This document shows, in pieces, positions 60,201 to 64,000 of a stretch of 64,000 nucleotides of DNA (the stretch's first letter is position 1; each line of letters opens with the position of its first letter). This DNA comes from Tubulanus polymorphus (Eukaryota; Nemertea; Palaeonemertea; Tubulaniformes; Tubulanidae). A program made the position numbers and the translations under genes. Where the stretch lies: the NCBI RefSeq assembly GCF_964204645.1, contig NC_134028.1, positions 6,174,501-6,238,500 on the forward strand, read 5' to 3'. The notes under the pieces were generated by a model, which was not told where the DNA came from, did not search any database, and saw only the letters and a program-made list of their open reading frames with translations.

Positions 60201-63200
60201 AATTTCTGAAATGTAATTTTTGTGTGAAAAATGTGTGAGAGAATTTGAAGATCTTTGAAACTATGCGAAAATCTTTGAAAATACTTGTCTTCAAAAAACT
60301 GTAGTTTTCCCCTTTAGGCTGGATATGTTCTATCTCTGAGCTCTGCTTTGACCCTAGATAGTCCACAGTAGATGTACATGTTTATTTGTCTAGTGTCAGT
60401 CATTGATTTGTGTAGCCTAGGCTAATTACAGGTTGAAATTGTTACATTGTCTTAAACATGTTTAACTATGCAATTCTTGCATAAAACCTCCTCGAAAATA
60501 AAGAAATTGCGTTATGCATTTATGTCCCTTTTGAAAATTTGTTTGCGAAAGATTTTGTTTATGGCATGAAGAAATCTGAAAAAAAAAGTGGAAAATGGAA
60601 TAAGACAACATTTCAGAATCTTGCATCTCATCCCCTCTAAGTGAATAAGAGATGACATATTTTTTTCAATTTGTTAGGTATACTTGGTCAGTTACAAACA
60701 CAAACTGGTTTCGCGTTGACGCCCAAGGATTCGTGGTCGTGAATACTAATACGCTGGATTATGAGCAATCAGTAACAAAACAAGTTCAGTTTAAGGTATG
60801 CTCGCATAGAAATTGTTGCTACGAGATATCCGTAGATTTTTCCATATGCTTTAGAAGTTGGAAGCTATGCAAATATGTGAACTTAAAACTATTTCTCAAG
60901 GGAAAGTGATAAAAGTTGTCTTAGTTTATTAGATGATATTAAGGTAATTAGGAATTGATTGATTGTACAGCTCAATGGCAATTTAAGTTGCAAATTATTG
61001 AAAATTCAAAAGTTTAGGGTTAGACGTCTAGTAATCCTCAATACATCAAAACCAAGAAATGAATTGCGCCAAAAGTAGACTTTTCAATTTTGAACTTTCC
61101 ACATTTATAATTGGATTTTTGGTTCTCGGACTTCTGTTATGAGACCCATATTTTTGTACTGTTTAGCGCCAAAACTAGGCAGTAATAACTCAGTTTTTCA
61201 TTGACACAACCTTGGAGATGACCCCATTACCGAGAAATGGGTTCGAAATTCAAGAAGTTGTCTCGAAGGAATTTAGCTTTTATCCCTTTTAACTCATCCG
61301 AAATGCAATGGGAACTTTCGAAGTTGCCTCATGCATACATCTATGACGACAGATTCGAGTCTGAGCCCGAGAACCATTGTCGCCTGTGTGCTTTTCAAGT
61401 TATCCTATTCATTTGTATGACCCGTACCGGTATATTTCTTTTCTTAAGGCTACTGTCACGGAGGCCGACACCGCTCAAAGAAGATCAACGACGGCGGATA
61501 TTACGGTGAATATCGTCGATGTCAATGACAACACTCCGATATTTAGTTCTCCGACCGGTTACACGAATCAGCTAAAAGAAGGAACCGGAACGAGAAACGT
61601 TTTGCAAGTCGCAGCGACAGATGCCGACACCGGTCTCTTCGGCACAGTAAGATACTCGATTGTATCGACAACCGCAGCCAACACAAATCTATTCACGATC
61701 AATCCAACCACCGGCCAGATTCAAGTAATGGGCCCTGTCAATAGGGGGCAGCAGTATGTTCTCAATGTTCGTGCTGAAGATCAAGCTCCGGTCGCCGATA
61801 GAAGGTAAAAATATCCTTGTGTTAAACCTTGTTTAAGGTTGGTTTGTTGCGTTCAACAGGAGCAGGTCTAGGAAAATTGGAAGGTGGGGGTCCAGAGGCA
61901 TAAGAAAAGGCATTATTTGGATAAAAAAACTGTGCCAAAGACCACAAGCAGTCTTGTGCCATTGTCGTTAGTTTTTTTTAAAGAAATTCATCCAAAAAGA
62001 TGCAATTTCCTAGGGGATTAGAATGAAATATGCATTTAACAACCTACCGTATGTCTTGACCTAAGAGCCACCTCTATGTAAAGGCAGAGTCCGGACCCCG
62101 AGAGTGGTCTTAAGTTGTTAGATTACCTATAAGATGGTCTTCAACTGATCGTGACTACGCAACTGGCCCCAGGAAATTTCTCAACTATGCAGGGTTTGAA
62201 CCCACAGCCTGGTATCCAGGATGAGTAGAGAGTATTGGAAGGAAATTTAAGGGCACCCTTCTGATCTTAGGGCACACCCAGTATCCAGGTGAATGCGAGC
62301 GCCGAAAACTTTGAAAATATGGTAACATTTAAAGGCTTTTAGAGGGCTTCTAGAGGCTAGCAGAGCAATCCAGAATAAACGAATCCGAGACAAGATTTCA
62401 ACAGATGCGGATAAAAAATGAAGCTGGCGAACCCATGAAAGAATGGTTGTCGCCAACTTCAAGATCAACAATGAATTTCACAGAAGACACCCATGAAAAA
62501 CACTGGCATTGTTTTTTATATTTTCCCTAGTGCCCCTATAATCTTTAAAAGTGCCCCTTAACAATTATACAGAATACGGCTAAGTTGCCCCTTCATTGTT
62601 AACAATCGGCAAAAATTGCCTCGTCTTCACATTTATCCGTATGTCGTGTGCCGTATTCCAAAGCAAAAGTGCCCCTAAAATTTTAGAAATTAGGCAAAAA
62701 AGTGTCTTTTTCTTCAGCATTCACCGCGAATTAAAGCCTAACCCTTGAAAAGGCAAAGTGCCCTTTTCTTCAACATTTTCCGCGTATAGTGCCCTCTTCT
62801 AAAGTACGAGTGCCCCCTTTAGTCCTCCCTGAAAATGCAAGGACAAGGTGCCCTCATCTAAAGCATGAGTGCCCCTTGAAAAAGGAAAGTGCCCTTTTTA
62901 ATTTATCATGATAAAAGGCCTAATATCAAATATGATTATCTCTCCTCACTTTCTCGGCAGCAGTATTTACCGATTAATTTTATAATTATGCCCGGATTCC
63001 GGACACGGAATTAGCGGTTGCTGAAATAATGCCGTCAAAAATATTGCCGGTGAAATTTCGAAGGGCACTTAAAAATTCTAGACCGTATTGGGCAATACGG
63101 CTAATACGGTCTGGATCCGCCCCTGGTATCTCAGAGTTGAACACCCTGCGAGCTGTATTTCGTATTACTTTTACTTCGTATTACTTTTCGTAAACTTTTT

Positions 63201-63989
63201 TTTCTCATTTATTTAAATACGAATTTGTATGAATCTACACAGGTTCAGCATTACTCATGTGACTATCAACGTTATACGGGACAAAAACCTTCCACCGCAG
63301 ATAGATTCAGCGTCTTACACGCGACAGGTCAGTGAAGCTGCTCATACGGGTTCACGAGTATTCCAGCTCGTTGCCAAAGATCCAGAAAGTGATAAGCTGA
63401 TGTATTCGATCACAGGCGGCGATACAAACCAGGAATTCGCGATTGATCCAAATACGTACGTATGCAAGCAAAGTTAATGTCATATTGCTGAATAAATGAC
63501 ATTTGAATCTTACGTACCGGTACCAAAAAAAAACCTTTTCAATTTTGTTTGCGATTGATTTGTAGCGGTATTGTCACGGTAGCGAAGCCGTTGGACTATG
63601 AGACGAAACCTAATTACGCGCTGACGCTACAAGCAACGGATACCGTTTCGAATCAGGTTTGTTTATATGCATGGCACTCCTGCTTTGAGAATACGTTTAT
63701 CGATTTTAAAAGTGTCTATTTTGATTGAGATGACGCACTGAACAGTAGCATCACCTCAAAATCCTCAAAAACACCTCAGGATTAATGGAAGATGGCAGAG
63801 CTCCACTCATTTTACCGTCTCCACTCCCACTCATTAATCAGTTTGTCGTCGGTTTTTCTGTAGGTCGCTACAACGACGTTGAACGTACAAGTGATGGACG
63901 TAAATGATAATAATCCCGTATTTTCACCGCAAAATTATAATTTTTCCGTTCCGGAAAACCAAGTTCCTTATGAAGTCGGCTCCGTACAG
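54204..63989 (+). CDS. PCDH15: protocadherin-15 / Cad99C orthologue (N-terminal part, runs off window)
   Basis: Large cadherin of stereocilia tip links in vertebrates and of microvilli in Drosophila (family knowledge). Coding exons: 54204-54303, 55720-55809, 56467-56669, 57056-57130, 57617-57703, 58191-58298, 58466-58588, 58973-59143, 59265-59352, 59441-59553, 59840-60072, 60678-60795, 61449-61804, 63243-63455, 63566-63656, 63864-63989; 765 residues, open at the end. After the signal peptide come EC1 with the PCDH15-type Cys35/Cys147 pair, LTPIGNTIYRG opening EC2, and TDADDLPPAFIYAGC at the EC2/EC3 border, which matches the unusual Cys-containing EC3 start of PCDH15. Linkers: QDINDNPP (166), TDADDLPP (284), VKANNFPP (406), VDVNDNTP (527), RDKNLPP (635), MDVNDNNP (735). 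EC7 begins at the end. TTACAG just before the ATG suggests an upstream non-coding exon. EC8 onward, the membrane anchor and the tail lie outside. Confidence 0.92.
54381..54470. mobile_element. short TTTTGACCCCAGTATCC-end element (cadherin intron 1)
   Basis: TTTTGACCACAGTATCCTAG at the left and its inverse CTGGATACCCTGGGGTC at the right bracket an AT-rich TATATATAAAA palindrome. Small deletion relative of the element at 55981-56341. Confidence 0.6.
55613..55660 (-). mobile_element. terminal fragment of piggyBac-like MITE (cadherin intron 1)
   Basis: GAACCCTTTCAGTGCTGACTGATCAATACC matches the inverted right end of the copy at 25237-25496 and then loses similarity. Confidence 0.4.
55981..56341. 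mobile_element. TTTTGACCCC-end element with nested hammerhead-like palindrome
   Basis: The outer inverted ends are TGACCCCAGATCCTAGG and ACTGGGGTCA. Inside, 56063-56299 is a second palindrome carrying two inverted hairpin cores: 56132-56167 on the minus strand and 56195-56230 on the plus strand (CCTGATGATGGCTAAC, GGTT, GTTAGCCGAAAC). It lies in the cadherin intron between coding exons 2 and 3. Confidence 0.65.
57921..57990. mobile_element. hAT-like element end fragment (cadherin intron)
   Basis: CAGGGGTGGATCCAGAGCAGG followed by CCCCCCTAAAATTTTATGAGTGCCC. The matching right end was not found. Confidence 0.5.
61160..61330. repeat. dispersed repeat shared with the receptor intron at 27465
   Basis: GGGTTCGAAATTCAAGAAGTTG and AAATGCAATGGGAAC correspond in order to blocks in 27465-27620. 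Confidence 0.6.
61857..63125. mobile_element. 1.27-kb hAT-like non-autonomous element (cadherin intron)
   Basis: The left end CAGGAGCAGGTCTAGG and the right end TCTGGATCCGCCCCTG resemble the CAGGGGCGGATC family. The middle repeats AGTGCCCC/AAAGTGCCC words many times between 62500 and 62900. There is no transposase frame. A GGGTTTGAACCC word at 62192-62203 may be a nested SINE B box. Confidence 0.55.
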
Positions 63990-64000
63990 GTGAGAATAAA

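Noticed and set aside
1-64000. CRISPR arrays, bacterial operons, prophage or plasmid features
   Set aside because: The DNA is clearly eukaryotic with spliced genes. Repeats are dispersed and palindromic, without regular spacers.

Overview
The window is nuclear DNA of an animal. The genes are split into many short exons with clean GT-AG introns, and their products are metazoan: a J-domain co-chaperone, acid lipases, histone H2A.Z, an Ig/FN3 receptor, an inward-rectifier K+ channel and a long cadherin. One protein carries nematode-type DB cysteine modules. The non-coding DNA is AT-rich and full of short inverted-repeat elements, and the octamer TAGGCCTA is conspicuously common. Together these suggest a marine protostome, most likely a lophotrochozoan. 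The species cannot be named from the sequence.

Layout. 92-1925 (minus): 5' two thirds of a DNAJB12/14-like ER co-chaperone; its C-terminal exons lie beyond base 1. 3165-5920 and 7578-10525 (plus): tandem pair of lysosomal/gastric acid lipases, eight coding exons each with matching intron phases. 12662-14331 (minus): complete four-exon histone H2A.Z gene with a TATA box. 16577-29028 (plus): 32-exon, 1507-residue type I membrane protein built from three Ig, six FN3 and four 12-cysteine DB modules, with an NPxY tail. 29029-38670: gene-free, rich in repeats; its first part is probably 3' UTR. 38671-44544 (minus): Kir-type K+ channel, one large GC-rich coding exon plus a probable tiny first coding exon 4.3 kb upstream. 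44545-54203: gene-free, with mobile-element debris. 54204-63989 and beyond (plus): N-terminal 765 residues of a protocadherin-15/Cad99C orthologue, cut by the window end.

All exon models were joined by hand; phases agree at every junction and each finished reading frame closes. The genes do not form a functional cluster. The lipases are a local duplication, and the other neighbours look unrelated.

The repeats fall into recognisable families: hAT-like elements with CAGGGGCGGATCC-type ends, piggyBac-like TTAA elements, a 160-bp CAGTGTTTTC element, GGGG(T/C)CATTCATTTA MITEs, and a family of hairpins with a hammerhead-ribozyme-like core. The points most worth follow-up are the DB/Ig/FN3 receptor, the hammerhead-like repeats, and a glutamine at the rectification-controller position of the Kir channel.
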